A stretch of DNA of 47,626 bases from Bacillota bacterium (GCA_021846505.1 JAJZWV010000023.1:1-47626); one strand, 5' to 3'. Positions 9,607 to 17,573 are shown, numbered from the stretch's first letter. A program made the numbers and translations. Notes: generated from the sequence alone by a model not told the origin.

Positions 9607-10579
9607 CTTGCTCCGCACTCCTTTCGTGGCGGCGGCCGGAGCGCGGCGCGGGCGACAAGGTTGCCGCCATCGCCACCCCCAGCCGAAACGCCGCCTGCTC
9701 CACCATCGTCACCGACCGGCGCTCGGACTGGCGCTGGGTTTGAATCTGGTCCAGCAGCGGGTACAGTCCCACCGGCCCCGCGCGATACAGGTCCTGGTAG
9801 CCGCGCGCCAGCTGCCCCACCAGCACCCAGGTGGGGCGGCGGCCGCGCCGAGCGACTTCGGCCGCCCACGCCCCAATGCCGCCGTACACCGGCGGTCCCA
9901 CGGTCGGCACGACGGTCAAAATCCAGTCGGCCACGTCTAAGGTGGGCGCTAGCTTCAAATAGTGGATCAAGTACGCGGCCGCCGGCCGGGCGTCCACTCC
10001 CAAGGCCGCCAGCGCCGGACCCAGCTCGCCGCTGTAGTGGCCCACCGGGCGCTGGCGCCACTCCTCCAGCCGCGTCACCCACGCCCGCGCGCGCAACCCT
10101 GCCACGGGCACCGTGCTGGGCTCCAGCACCAAATGCGTGACCGGGGCCGGCAGGGGCCAGCGCGGCAAGCCGCCGCCCGGCTCGATGCCGAGGCCCTGGT
10201 ACAGGCCGCGGCCAAAGTCGGTCTGCCGCACACCGCCCAAGGCCAGCAACACTCGCCGCGGCGTGCGCTCCCACACGCGCTTCAGCACCACGGCCAAGCT
10301 CTGGGTGGTGTGCTCCTGTACGGAGGTGCGGTCCAAAATGGCGGTGCCATCGGCGAGGGCGCCATATCGAATCGGCTCGCCGCCGCGCACCGGCACGGAG
10401 TACACGCGCCCGCCCACTTGCCGGACCATCGCCTCCACCGTGCCGGCTTCTCCCAGCATCAAGGGGGCGCCCACCACGTCCCAGCCCGAGCGCTCTAGCC
10501 CGCGAGCGGCCGCGTCGCGCACCGCCGACGCGCCCATGTGGGGCCCGAGGCCGCCGGGCACCAGGAGCACCTGGCCCAT
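9596..10579 (-). CDS. Glycerate-kinase-like protein with altered active-site motifs
   Basis: A 327-residue protein aligning by eye along its length with GlxK/GarK-type glycerate kinases: opening VLLVPGGLGPHMGASAV, mid-region VLLALGGVRQTDFGRGLYQG in place of the family's GGSATNDGGAG stretch, and PVYGGIGAWAAEVARRG where the kinase has its GK-type segment. The hallmark motifs are changed: the usual DGGEGT reads MLGEAGT, ATNDGG reads RQTDFG, and TGEG reads VVPTVG. It may therefore be a diverged enzyme or a non-catalytic relative. ATG 10579 is chosen over the upstream open frame because GGGGGGAGG lies 6-7 nt before it. It is the first gene of the PaaG/H/J run and overlaps paaG by 11 bases. Confidence 0.65.
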   Translation of the reverse strand: MGQVLLVPGGLGPHMGASAVRDAAARGLERSGWDVVGAPLMLGEAGTVEAMVRQVGGRVYSVPVRGGEPIRYGALADGTAILDRTSVQEHTTQSLAVVLKRVWERTPRRVLLALGGVRQTDFGRGLYQGLGIEPGGGLPRWPLPAPVTHLVLEPSTVPVAGLRARAWVTRLEEWRQRPVGHYSGELGPALAALGVDARPAAAYLIHYLKLAPTLDVADWILTVVPTVGPPVYGGIGAWAAEVARRGRRPTWVLVGQLARGYQDLYRAGPVGLYPLLDQIQTQRQSERRSVTMVEQAAFRLGVAMAATLSPAPRSGRRHERSAEQDGR

Positions 10580-10904
10580 GGCCCGCCTCCCCCCAGCTGT
10601 CCCTTCGCTGGTCATTATAAGGGACACCGGGCGTGTCAGCATTGGCGCATCGGGGCTGGGGGCTGGCTCTTTCCTCGCCACCGCCCCGTGCCAGACGACG
10701 ATGGCCACTGGACCGAGGCGGGGCGCATCTCCTCAAAGACAGCCAACCGCGTCTCCGTCCGCTCTTGGCACACGGCCGGGACTGCTCTGACTCCCCTTCG
10801 CCAACCGTACACGAGACGGCGTACGGGCGGCAGGAGACCCGCACGAGGCACGTGTAGGCGGTGTTTTACCGGATCGCGCTCCCGGCGGCGGAGCAGGTCG
10901 CACG

Positions 10905-11160
10905 CCGCGAACAGGTGACGATCCGCCCCGCGCAGCACGATGGAGCCTCGCGCAGGCCGCGCGGCAGCACTGGTCCATCGAGGCGTTGCACCACATCGAA
11001 GAGCGAATCGCAGAAAGAAGCGGTGCCTCCGACGCCAGTTCCGTCCGCACGGGCCATGGGCCGGACATCGACACCACCTTGACGCGCCTGGCGATCGCGC
11101 TCATCTGGCACCTCAGCTTCGCGACGGCGCGGGATGGCCACCGCGACTGGGTCACCCATC
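10905..11160 (+). pseudogene. Transposase C-terminal fragment (ISAs1/IS4-like DDE)
   Basis: One frame reads RQHWSIEALHH (10959 on) and then VRTGHGPDI and LTRLAIALIWHL, matching the C-terminal H-W-x-I-E-x-x-L-H-(W/H) and RTG-x-x-P-x-x-x-x-x-L-R-x-L-A-I pattern of ISAs1/IS4-type transposases. No catalytic DDE domain precedes it, and the family's RDVTFGED segment is replaced by EERIAERSGASD. The flanking stretch 10580-10904 carries nothing recognisable. This is the tail of a deleted element. Confidence 0.6.
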
Positions 11161-11347
11161 CGCGCGGGGGGGTGAGCCGGCCACCAAGCCCCCCTCGTGC
11201 TCTTGGGGCGGCCGGAGCTGGCCTGCCGCCGCTTAAGCGTCGCGCCCGGCCCTAAGCCGCCGACCGTCCGTCACCTTAGGGTTTGCCTTGGTCATCCGAG
11301 GCCCGGCTGATGCCACCGCGTGCCGTCATTACGCGGGGAGGCATCTC

Positions 11348-11656
11348 ATGTCCACACGAGTTCCGTGGCTCCCGCCCGGGTTCGATAATCTGCCGGCCGA
11401 CGAAATAGTTGACGATGTGCAATCCCTGTGGGACCGCATGGCAACGTCTGACGGCTACGTTCCTTCACCGGATTGGCACCGGGAAATCATTCGGCAGCGG
11501 CTGGCCGACCCGGACCCCCACCCACAGGATTGGAACGACGTTCGCGATGCCATCAAGCGGAACTTGCGCCGACGATCTAAGCCCCTGCGTGAAGCGCGCG
11601 ATTCGCATGGCCTCGGCCTCTCATCGGGATATCGACGACACTGCTGCATGGTCTAG
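11348..11656 (+). CDS. Addiction-module antitoxin (unstable antitoxin family)
   Basis: A 102-residue acidic small protein starting at ATG 11348 after GGGGAGG. LPADEIVDDVQSLWDRM, PDWHREIIRQRLAD and DWNDVRDAIKRNL follow the signature of the Unstab_antitox family (PF09720), short proteins that neutralise ParE/RelE-type toxins. Members are usually 70-80 residues; here the frame continues about 25 residues into the toxin sequence. The downstream toxin is frameshifted, so the antitoxin is probably an orphan remnant. Assignment is from the pattern alone. Confidence 0.75.
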   Translation: MSTRVPWLPPGFDNLPADEIVDDVQSLWDRMATSDGYVPSPDWHREIIRQRLADPDPHPQDWNDVRDAIKRNLRRRSKPLREARDSHGLGLSSGYRRHCCMV

Positions 11657-11856
11657 GGCTGGGCGAGCGCTTCTTAGCGCTGCTGGACGGCTTGCTCCTT
11701 CGGGCAGAGGACAACCCTCTGCAATTCTCTGCCATTGATGGCGAGGTCCGCCGGGCACTCGTCTGTCGCTTTCCTTACGCGGTGTACTTCACAGTATCCA
11801 CCGACCGGATCACGGTCATCGCGGTCCTGCATGTGCGACAGTACCCCGAGGAATGA
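11589..11856 (+). pseudogene. ParE/RelE-family toxin, broken by a frameshift
   Basis: The N-terminal part (VKRAIRMASASHRDIDD, then TAAW, from GTG 11589) and the remainder (GLGERFLALLDG, VRRALVCRFPYAVYF, ITVIAVLHVRQYPEE, stop 11854-11856) lie in different frames; the switch is near 11648-11664. Together they are a normal ParE/RelE toxin of about 90 residues, directly overlapping the antitoxin gene as in intact modules. ParE-type toxins poison gyrase and RelE-type cut mRNA; which applies cannot be told. The break removes a few residues of the WYE...PGLG loop, so it is unlikely to be active. Confidence 0.75.
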
Positions 11857-12089
11857 CAGCGGCGGTAGCTTCCGGGCGCGGTGCGGGCCGCTCGCGCGCG
11901 CACCTGGCGTCACCACCGGCCGGACCAGCGTTGCCATGAGCTGTGACATAGCCCAGCCATGCCACGAACGCTGAGCAAAGGTTCAGGGCAGCTCGCAGCG
12001 TGACAGGCCGCGGCCCGCCTCACGATGATGGCGCCAAGAGCGGCCCTGCTGCATCCTGTCTAGGAGATCCAAAGAGAGGATGACGCTTG

Positions 12090-12521
12090 ATGGACTCGCG
12101 CACCTGCTTGGCCTGCCAGGTCAATGCCGGCGGCATTATTTATCGCGATAGCCTCTGGCAGGTGGATCACCGTGTCGACCCCGGCCCGATTCTGGGCTGG
12201 CTGGTGTTAAAGCCCCTGCGCCACGTGGAGTTTCTGGACGATCGGACACCGGAGGAAGCCAGCACCCTGGGGGTGATCGCGGCACGGATCGTGGGAGCGC
12301 TGCGCGCGGCCCTGCCCGAGCCTCCGGAGAAGGTTTATCACGTGCTGCTGGCGGAAGCCGCCGATTGCTCGCACCTCCACTGGCTCTTAGTCCCGCGCCC
12401 CAAAAGTCACCCGGTAGCGTTCCGCGGTCCCCGCATCTTCGGCACCCCCGGGCCCGATGTGGGTCTTGCGGCCATCGAGGCAGTGGCGGACCGACTGCGG
12501 GAGCGGATCCGCGTCCCGTAA
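12090..12521 (+). CDS. HIT-like (histidine triad) hydrolase
   Basis: A 143-residue protein starting at ATG 12090 after AGAGAGG. It opens with a Cys-x-x-Cys (CLACQ) as in many zinc-binding HIT proteins and ends with the signature loop CSHLHWLLVPR. HIT enzymes hydrolyse nucleotide phosphoramidates or dinucleoside polyphosphates through the middle histidine of H-x-H-x-H. Here the third histidine position is Leu (HLHWL), while the first two remain, so the activity may be changed. It stands alone between two decayed toxin-antitoxin modules, convergent with the vapC remnant. A diverged galactose-1-phosphate uridylyltransferase-like protein is a less likely alternative. Confidence 0.75.
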   Translation: MDSRTCLACQVNAGGIIYRDSLWQVDHRVDPGPILGWLVLKPLRHVEFLDDRTPEEASTLGVIAARIVGALRAALPEPPEKVYHVLLAEAADCSHLHWLLVPRPKSHPVAFRGPRIFGTPGPDVGLAAIEAVADRLRERIRVP

Positions 12522-12550
12522 GGCTCTGCCCGGCACCCGCGGCAGGCGGC

Positions 12551-12900
12551 TTAGGGGGACCCCCCGCCGCCTTGGCAGGACCCCGCGTCTATCCCCTGCA
12601 CATCGAGGAAGTGCCGCGCGTTAGACGTGGCAACCGTTAGATTGCCTTCCAGGGCAATCGCGGCCTGCAGCAAGTCGGGAAGAGGCCGCCGATTGCCGGC
12701 TCGGTCTTGTCGCCAGGAGAGGTGTCCCGCGCTGGTGAATGCTTGACAGGTGACGGCTCGCCAGCGCAGCGCCGACACCTGGTGCCGGTCCGGGGGCGCG
12801 ACACCCGCCAGTACTTCCGACACGCTCTATCCAGTCGCCGACAGGGTCGCGGCCACAGCCAGTCAATGACGACGCTGGCATCCAACAGGTACGCACTCAC
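12551..12900 (-). pseudogene. VapC-type PIN-domain toxin, frameshifted
   Basis: The start is a good PIN domain opening, VSAYLLDASVVIDWLW (GTG 12898-12900), with the first metal-binding Asp. The C-terminal part, LPDLLQAAIALEGNLTVATS followed by NARHFLDVQG, with its Asp pair region, is in another frame; the intervening segment is scrambled across frames. PIN toxins cut RNA, often initiator tRNA. The GTG overlaps the stop of the VapB-like gene (GTGA), the normal vapBC arrangement, confirming that this was a real toxin gene. Confidence 0.72.
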
Positions 12901-13154
12901 TTTGCTGCCCTGTCTTGGGATTGCGGAGGCTCTAAGGACCAATCGGGCCGGAGCGCTTCTACCCGGCCGCCTGCGTCCTGATCCGAATGCCGCGGGGTGT
13001 CGGCGCCTCTCAGCAGGCCGCGGCGTTGGCCAACCGCTTGCTGCAGGGCCCGCATGCGCAAGTACTCGCGCAGAGCCTCGGCGATAGCCACGCTGCGGTG
13101 CCCCACCTGAGCACCCGCGTCGACTGGCTTCAGCAAGTCCTCCGGGCGTCTCAA
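12897..13154 (-). CDS. VapB-like ribbon-helix-helix antitoxin, start uncertain
   Basis: The frame contains RTAIPLRRPEDLLKPVD, then RSVAIAEALREYLRMRA, the ribbon-helix-helix DNA-binding pattern of VapB/CopG antitoxins, and ends in a 4-base GTGA overlap with the vapC remnant. The TTG at 13154 lies inside the conserved beta-strand, so the true start must be upstream (codons remain open beyond 13200), but no ATG, GTG or TTG with a ribosome binding site is visible there. The gene may have lost its start, in line with the decay of its partner. The interval 13205-13384 holds no gene I can support. Confidence 0.6.
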   Translation of the reverse strand: MRRPEDLLKPVDAGAQVGHRSVAIAEALREYLRMRALQQAVGQRRGLLRGADTPRHSDQDAGGRVEALRPDWSLEPPQSQDRAAK

Positions 13155-13384
13155 GGGGATTGCCGTCCGCCGGCCAGGGGCATCACCCGTCGATACATCC
13201 TCATGCCCGCGGCGGACCGCCGCTTCTCGCGCCTGACTTCCCCGTCGCCGAGGGAGTGGCTACTTCTCCTCGCGCATTGGGGGCCTCGGGGCCATATGGC
13301 CGTCCGACGGGGTCGCCTGCGCGCCGGCCCACCGCCAGCAACAGACGCTCGGCATCATCCCGAAGCTCCGTGCCCGGCCGGCCC

Positions 13385-13413
13385 TTGCAGGAGCCATCCT
13401 ATCGCTGTAATAT
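13385..13413 (+). promoter_or_regulatory. Sigma-A-type promoter of the marR-MFS operon
   Basis: TTGCAG (13385-13390) and TAATAT (13408-13413) are separated by exactly 17 bases, close to the TTGACA/TATAAT consensus in an otherwise very GC-rich surround. The MarR start codon is 38 bases after the -10 box. Confidence 0.65.
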
Positions 13414-13431
13414 ACAATTATTGTAGCTTAC
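13407..13431. promoter_or_regulatory. Palindromic operator, probably for the MarR regulator
   Basis: A perfect 13-base palindrome, TACAATTATTGTA (13413-13425), is flanked symmetrically by GTAA (13407-13410) and TTAC (13428-13431), making a 25-base dyad. It overlaps the -10 box and start region, the usual place for MarR self-repression. Assignment to this regulator is from position and symmetry only. Confidence 0.65.
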
Positions 13432-13450
13432 CTATATAGGAGGCGAGGAG

Positions 13451-13906
13451 ATGGAGCCGAGGGATTCGGCCATGAACCTGCTGCGGGATGTGACGAGAAC
13501 CTTTGCGCGCCTGCAGCGCCGTGCGTTCACCTGCTGCGGGCTGGCGTCCGAAGCACAGTGCCTCACGCTGACGGCGCTGAGCTCCGGCACGGCCCTGCCG
13601 GTGTCAGAGCTAGCAGCCCACCTGGGCACCGATGTGCCCTGGGCGAGCCGTGCCGTTGAGCAACTCCACCGATCCGGAGAGGTGGAGCGGCGAGCAGACC
13701 CATCCGACCGTCGAGTGACTCTGATTCACCTGACGCCAGCGGGCGAGCGCCGCGCCCAAGCCGTGCAGCAGGCGCTGAACGACCAAGCGGAAGCCATCCT
13801 GGGCGAGATCCCCCCCGAGCACCGCAACACGGTGCTGGAGTCTCTTCGGCTGCTGCAGGGCGCTCTCAGAGTGGCCGAGGAGGCGCGACGGGAGCGGCGG
13901 GCGTGA
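13451..13906 (+). CDS. MarR-family transcriptional regulator
   Basis: A 151-residue winged-helix repressor. The core reads LTLTALSSGTALPVSELAAH (helices leading to the recognition region), then SRAVEQLHRSGEVERRADPS and the wing DRRVTLIHLTPAG, the classic MarR signature, followed by a C-terminal dimerisation helix. The ATG at 13451 follows TAGGAGG by 7 nt. Two adjacent cysteines (Cys29-Cys30 region, RAFTCCG) might allow redox sensing as in OhrR, but that is speculative. It overlaps the exporter gene by 4 bases (GTGA), so regulator and exporter form one operon under the promoter and palindrome just upstream, suggesting ligand-released self-repression that also induces efflux. Confidence 0.92.
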   Translation: MEPRDSAMNLLRDVTRTFARLQRRAFTCCGLASEAQCLTLTALSSGTALPVSELAAHLGTDVPWASRAVEQLHRSGEVERRADPSDRRVTLIHLTPAGERRAQAVQQALNDQAEAILGEIPPEHRNTVLESLRLLQGALRVAEEARRERRA

Positions 13907-15132
13907 CGGGCCGGCGGGGGCGGTGGCCGGGCCGCGCCACCACCCAAGCTGATTGGCCTCTAATGGCTCTTCAGTCCGCCGTAGTGTTTGGCGATGCCGC
14001 CCTGCCGCTCGCACTGTCCTGGATCGCCTATGACCTCAGCCGGTCACTGACCCTGATGGCCGCGTTGTATGTGGTGGAGTCGCTGGTGCCGCTCGCGGCT
14101 GGCCTCGCGATCACACCGTGGATCTCCCGATTCGGCCCGCACCGCACCCTCGGCCTGAGCCAGTGGGGCCGTGCGCTGATGCTTGGCGGCGTCCTGGTGC
14201 TGTACGGGACCGGCTGGCGCCTGGGTCTCTTCGTGTGGCTTTTTCTGGCAGCCGGAGGCATTGGCACCGGCGTCGTTTTGTCCGAGGCCGCCGTGCGCGC
14301 GCTCATTCCTGCCCTGGGAGCCTCCGCGACCGCCTATGCCGGCCGCCTTGAGCGTGTCGGGGCCATGGTGCGCCTAGCGGCGCTCCCGGCCGCCGGCATC
14401 GTCCTCGCGACGGCCGGGGCTTCAGGCCTCCTGGCGATCCTCACCGGGATCTCGATGGTGGGGGGTGCCCTCACTCCCGCCGCCGCGCCCGGCGCGCACA
14501 CGCCACCGGCGGCGCGCCCCACGCACCCAGCGGTAGGCCTCCAGCTGCTCTGGCGCATCGCTCCGCTCCGGTCGCTGGCCCTGCAGGCGCTCGTTGGCAA
14601 CTTTGGCTACACGCTGGTGATGGGTGCCCTGCTGTTCTACCTGCGAACCTCCCTGCACTTGTCTGCTGTCGGCGTCTCGCTGACGATGGCCGCCCTCTCC
14701 CTGGGCAGCATCCTTGGCACGCTCGCCCTTCCCCCCCTGCTGCGGCGCCTTCGCCGCGGCGTGCTCTACCCACTGTTCCTCACGGGCGGCCTGATGGGAA
14801 CCCTAATGCTCCAGATCCCCCGTCCCTGGGCTCCTGCCGCTGGGGAGGCTCTAGTCGCGGCTTGTGACACGGCCTGGGTGGTGATGAGCACGGGCCTTCG
14901 CCTTCAACTAATTCCGGCGGGTGACCGCACGGTGGTTCTCACAGCGTCGCGCCTCGTCTCCAACCTGATGGTGCCGGCGGGAGGGGCCATCGTGGCCACG
15001 CTGGGCCCGCTGGTCGGTGTCCCCGCCCTCTTCCTTGCGGCCGCCGCCGCGAAAGCGGCCGAGATAGCCATCGCCGGAAGCCGCGACATCCGCCGGATCG
15101 ACGCCGGCCGCTGCTGTGCCATGGGCACGTGA
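13903..15132 (+). CDS. MFS transporter, putative exporter under MarR control
   Basis: A 409-residue protein with about 12 hydrophobic segments and an MFS motif-A-like loop after the second (TPWISRFGPHRTLGLSQWGR). It resembles the MFS_3/EntS-like drug and siderophore exporters. A hydrophilic, Pro- and Ala-rich loop near residues 190-210 separates the two six-helix halves. GTG 13903 overlaps the marR stop. MarR-MFS pairs commonly protect against phenolic or antibiotic compounds, so export of a toxic compound is the likely role; the substrate cannot be read from sequence. Confidence 0.87.
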   Translation: MTGRRGRWPGRATTQADWPLMALQSAVVFGDAALPLALSWIAYDLSRSLTLMAALYVVESLVPLAAGLAITPWISRFGPHRTLGLSQWGRALMLGGVLVLYGTGWRLGLFVWLFLAAGGIGTGVVLSEAAVRALIPALGASATAYAGRLERVGAMVRLAALPAAGIVLATAGASGLLAILTGISMVGGALTPAAAPGAHTPPAARPTHPAVGLQLLWRIAPLRSLALQALVGNFGYTLVMGALLFYLRTSLHLSAVGVSLTMAALSLGSILGTLALPPLLRRLRRGVLYPLFLTGGLMGTLMLQIPRPWAPAAGEALVAACDTAWVVMSTGLRLQLIPAGDRTVVLTASRLVSNLMVPAGGAIVATLGPLVGVPALFLAAAAAKAAEIAIAGSRDIRRIDAGRCCAMGT

Positions 15133-15446
15133 AACCTGGGGGGCCTCCGAGGCGGACAGCTCCATGCGGTGGCTCGAAGGCCGGCATCTTTGGAGGGGCG
15201 CGTCCGCTGAGTGCCGCGAAGCTAACTTGGGCTCCCGTGGCCGGGGACTCCTCAGACAGTGGGCGGCCGATGCCCGAACGCACGCTGCCCACGGAGGTCA
15301 GGCTGGCGTCTGCGGCTGTGCCCCCCTCCCGAGAGTCAGGCGGCAGCCTGACCTTCTGCCGCCCAGAAGACCCGCCGGGTTCGTGAAAGCACGCCGCACG
15401 GCGTCGCCCCCGCCGCAGGACCGGCTGTTCGGCGAGAGCGGTGGGC
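15133..15446. other. Convergent spacer with an inverted repeat, no gene seen
   Basis: This 314-base stretch lies between the ends of the MFS gene (plus) and the broken terpene-cyclase-fold gene (minus). It contains an 8-base inverted repeat, TCAGGCTG (15298-15305) and CAGCCTGA (15344-15351), too widely spaced for a sure terminator. Open frames here have no recognisable family or ribosome binding site. Confidence 0.45.
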
Positions 15447-16380
15447 TTAGGCGCGGTCGCACCACCGCAGCACGCGCAGCGCACACAGCGTAATCCATCG
15501 GCTTGGCGCACCCACTCGCTCGCCCAGGTCGATGGGCATCGTGCCGGCATGCCAAGTGTCGAGCGGCCACCGGCCCGTCCCATCGCGCTTGGACCGCACC
15601 AGCGCCACCGCCTCCTCGACCCGGGCGTCGGGATCCGACCCGGCGCTGGCGAAGTAATCAAGTGCCCACAGGACGTCGTAGTGCCACCACGCAGGAAAGG
15701 CAAATTGCCTCCAGTCGCCGCCGCCTTTGCGGTCCTGGGTGATGGATTGGCCGGTCGAGCGCCGCCGCCCGAGACAGCGCTCCAGGAGATACTCCTGTCC
15801 GCGAAGCCGCGCTGCCGCCGTGTGCAGCCTTCCGCCCGCTCGTTCGTACGCAAGCAGCGCTTCCAGCAGGCAGAGGGTCGTGTTGAACGACGACCGCGCT
15901 GACTCGTGGGGCGCACAGTTCCACCCACCGTCCGCCAGCTGCTCGGAAAGCAGCCGGGCTATGAGGGGGGAGACGTCCTGGCGGAAATTGCACCGGCTGC
16001 GGCTACCTGTCCGTTGATGCACGGCTCCACCTCTCCGGCGAAGAATCCGTGGTCGTCGCATTCCGGGGGCCACACCCCTGCCAGGTTACGTGATCGCTCA
16101 CGCGCTGCACCGCGGCCTGGGCGGCCACACTTGTTGGATCGAGGCCCAGGTGCCGCAGCAGCTCCAACACGTGCAGGGTGGCGTCCCACCCATGGTTCCA
16201 CGCCGCACCGCCCCACCGCCCGTCCACACCCTGCCGGCCCAGCAGCTCGGCTCCCCAGCCAAGAGTGGCCACCCGGGATCGCTCGGCCGCTACGGCATCG
16301 GGCCGCGCCTGCTGAAGATCTTGCATGACTTGCCAGCGAATGGCGGGGTCGGCATCCAGCAGTCAGTCGATGACCGTCAT
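15447..16380 (-). pseudogene. Terpene-cyclase-fold (squalene cyclase-like) protein, broken
   Basis: The original ATG (16378-16380) overlaps the aminotransferase stop as ATGA, yet codon 6 is TGA where Trp fits (MTVID-stop-LLDADPAIRWQV). After that one frame runs to about 16040 (WGAELLGRQGVDGRWGGAAW, HGWDATLHVLELLRHLGLDP), a second frame supplies GFFAGEVEPCINGQVAAAGA, and a third continues with LLSEQLADGGWNC, FNTTLCLLEALLAYERAGG and FPAWWHYDVLWALDYFASAG to the TAA at 15447. QxxDGxW-like repeats and Trp/His-rich helices are those of the alpha/alpha-barrel prenyltransferase/squalene cyclase fold. One nonsense and two frameshifts in about 310 codons mean it is dead unless the assembly is wrong. 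Relatives often act as uncharacterised cyclase-like proteins, not true squalene cyclases. Confidence 0.78.
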
Positions 16381-17573
16381 GGCCGCGGCTCCGCAGTCGT
16401 CACCGCACCGGGCAGCGCGCAGACGGCCGCCACCAGCCGCTCGACGTCCGAGACGTTATTGTAGATGTGAAAGGCGGCCCGCACGGCCCCTTCTCGGGCG
16501 GCGCACACAATGCCGCGCTGCGAGAGCTCCGCCACCACCGCGTCCGCCTCCCAGCCTTCGACGCGGAATACCGCCAGCGACAGGCGCTCGGCATCGTCGC
16601 GAGGCGTCACGACGGATACTCCCGGCACCTCGGCCAGCGCGTCCAGCGCCAGGCCAGACAGCTGCTGCACCCGGTCCTTGATGGCCTCCCAGCCCAGCGT
16701 GTCAAAAAACGTGAGCAGGTCCGCCAGCGCCGACAGACCCTCGGTGTTCACATGCGCCAGCTGAAAGCGGCCCGCCTGGGTCCGGTAGCGCAGGGGGTCC
16801 CCGCGCCGCACCACGGTGGCTAGGCCCGCCACCTCATCGGCGCCGTCCATGTCCACGGAGGCGTATCCCACCATGGCCGGGATGAGGCGGTCGGCCACCT
16901 CAGGGCGGACGTACAGAAGGCCCAGGCCCCGCGGGCCCAACAGGTGCTTGAACGAGGCGCCCATGTAGAAGTCCACGTGCTGAAGCGAGGGCCGCATCAG
17001 GCCCAAGGCTTGGATCCCGTCCACCGACAGCCAAATGCTGCGCTCATGCAGGTACGCCCCGAGCGCGTCCAAGTCCACCCGGTAGCCGGTTTGATAAAAC
17101 ACGTGCGACAGCGCCACCAGGCGCGTCCGGGGCGTCACGGCCGCGGCCACCGCGGTGAGCGGCAGGCGGCCGGCCTCCGGATTGGCAAATTTGACCGCGA
17201 CCCCGCGATCGCTGAGGCGCACCCAGGGCAGCAGGTTGGACGGGAAGTCGATGGGGTTCACGATGACTTCGTCGCCCGGGTGCCAGTCAATGGACCCCGC
17301 CACCACGTTGATGGCTTCCGTGGTGTTGGTCCAAAACGACAGGCTGGCGGGGTCCACCGCCAGATACGCCGCGAGGGCGGCCCGAGCGTGCTCCGCCGCG
17401 TCGCTGGGCACGAGGTGCTGGCGGTCCAGCACCGCCTGCTGGTAGGTGGCCAAGAGAAAGTCCGGCATAGGCCCCAGCGCCGCACAGTTCAGGTAGGTTT
17501 GGCACTGCATCACCGGAAACCGCCGGCGAATCGGCGCCCACTCGCCATCGGAATCGGAATCTCGCAGCGACAT
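16377..17573 (-). CDS. Class V PLP aminotransferase (cysteine desulfurase / isopenicillin-N-epimerase-like)
   Basis: A 398-residue fold-type I PLP enzyme. Lys209 in ASFKHLLGPRG binds PLP, Asp185 and Gln188 (SVDGIQALG) contact the ring, and NTTEAIN (83-89) binds the phosphate. The C-terminus lacks the flexible Cys loop of true NifS/SufS enzymes, so sulfur transfer is not certain; relatives include epimerases, selenocysteine-lyase-like and kynureninase-like enzymes. ATG 17573 follows AGGGAGG by 9 nt. It lies 54 bases after the ABC exporter gene and its stop overlaps the start of the broken terpene-cyclase-fold gene, so it belongs to the same operon. Confidence 0.85.
   Translation of the reverse strand: MSLRDSDSDGEWAPIRRRFPVMQCQTYLNCAALGPMPDFLLATYQQAVLDRQHLVPSDAAEHARAALAAYLAVDPASLSFWTNTTEAINVVAGSIDWHPGDEVIVNPIDFPSNLLPWVRLSDRGVAVKFANPEAGRLPLTAVAAAVTPRTRLVALSHVFYQTGYRVDLDALGAYLHERSIWLSVDGIQALGLMRPSLQHVDFYMGASFKHLLGPRGLGLLYVRPEVADRLIPAMVGYASVDMDGADEVAGLATVVRRGDPLRYRTQAGRFQLAHVNTEGLSALADLLTFFDTLGWEAIKDRVQQLSGLALDALAEVPGVSVVTPRDDAERLSLAVFRVEGWEADAVVAELSQRGIVCAAREGAVRAAFHIYNNVSDVERLVAAVCALPGAVTTAEPRP

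Noticed and set aside
9561-10844. 427-codon minus-strand frame overlapping the glycerate-kinase-like gene
   Set aside because: Ala, Arg and Gly-rich composition, no family pattern; the other minus-strand frame aligns to a known fold and has a ribosome binding site.
16363-16365. TGA as a recoded (selenocysteine or Trp) codon in the terpene-cyclase-fold gene
   Set aside because: Two further frameshifts in the same gene point to ordinary decay, other genes here use TGA as stop, and no recoding hairpin is evident.
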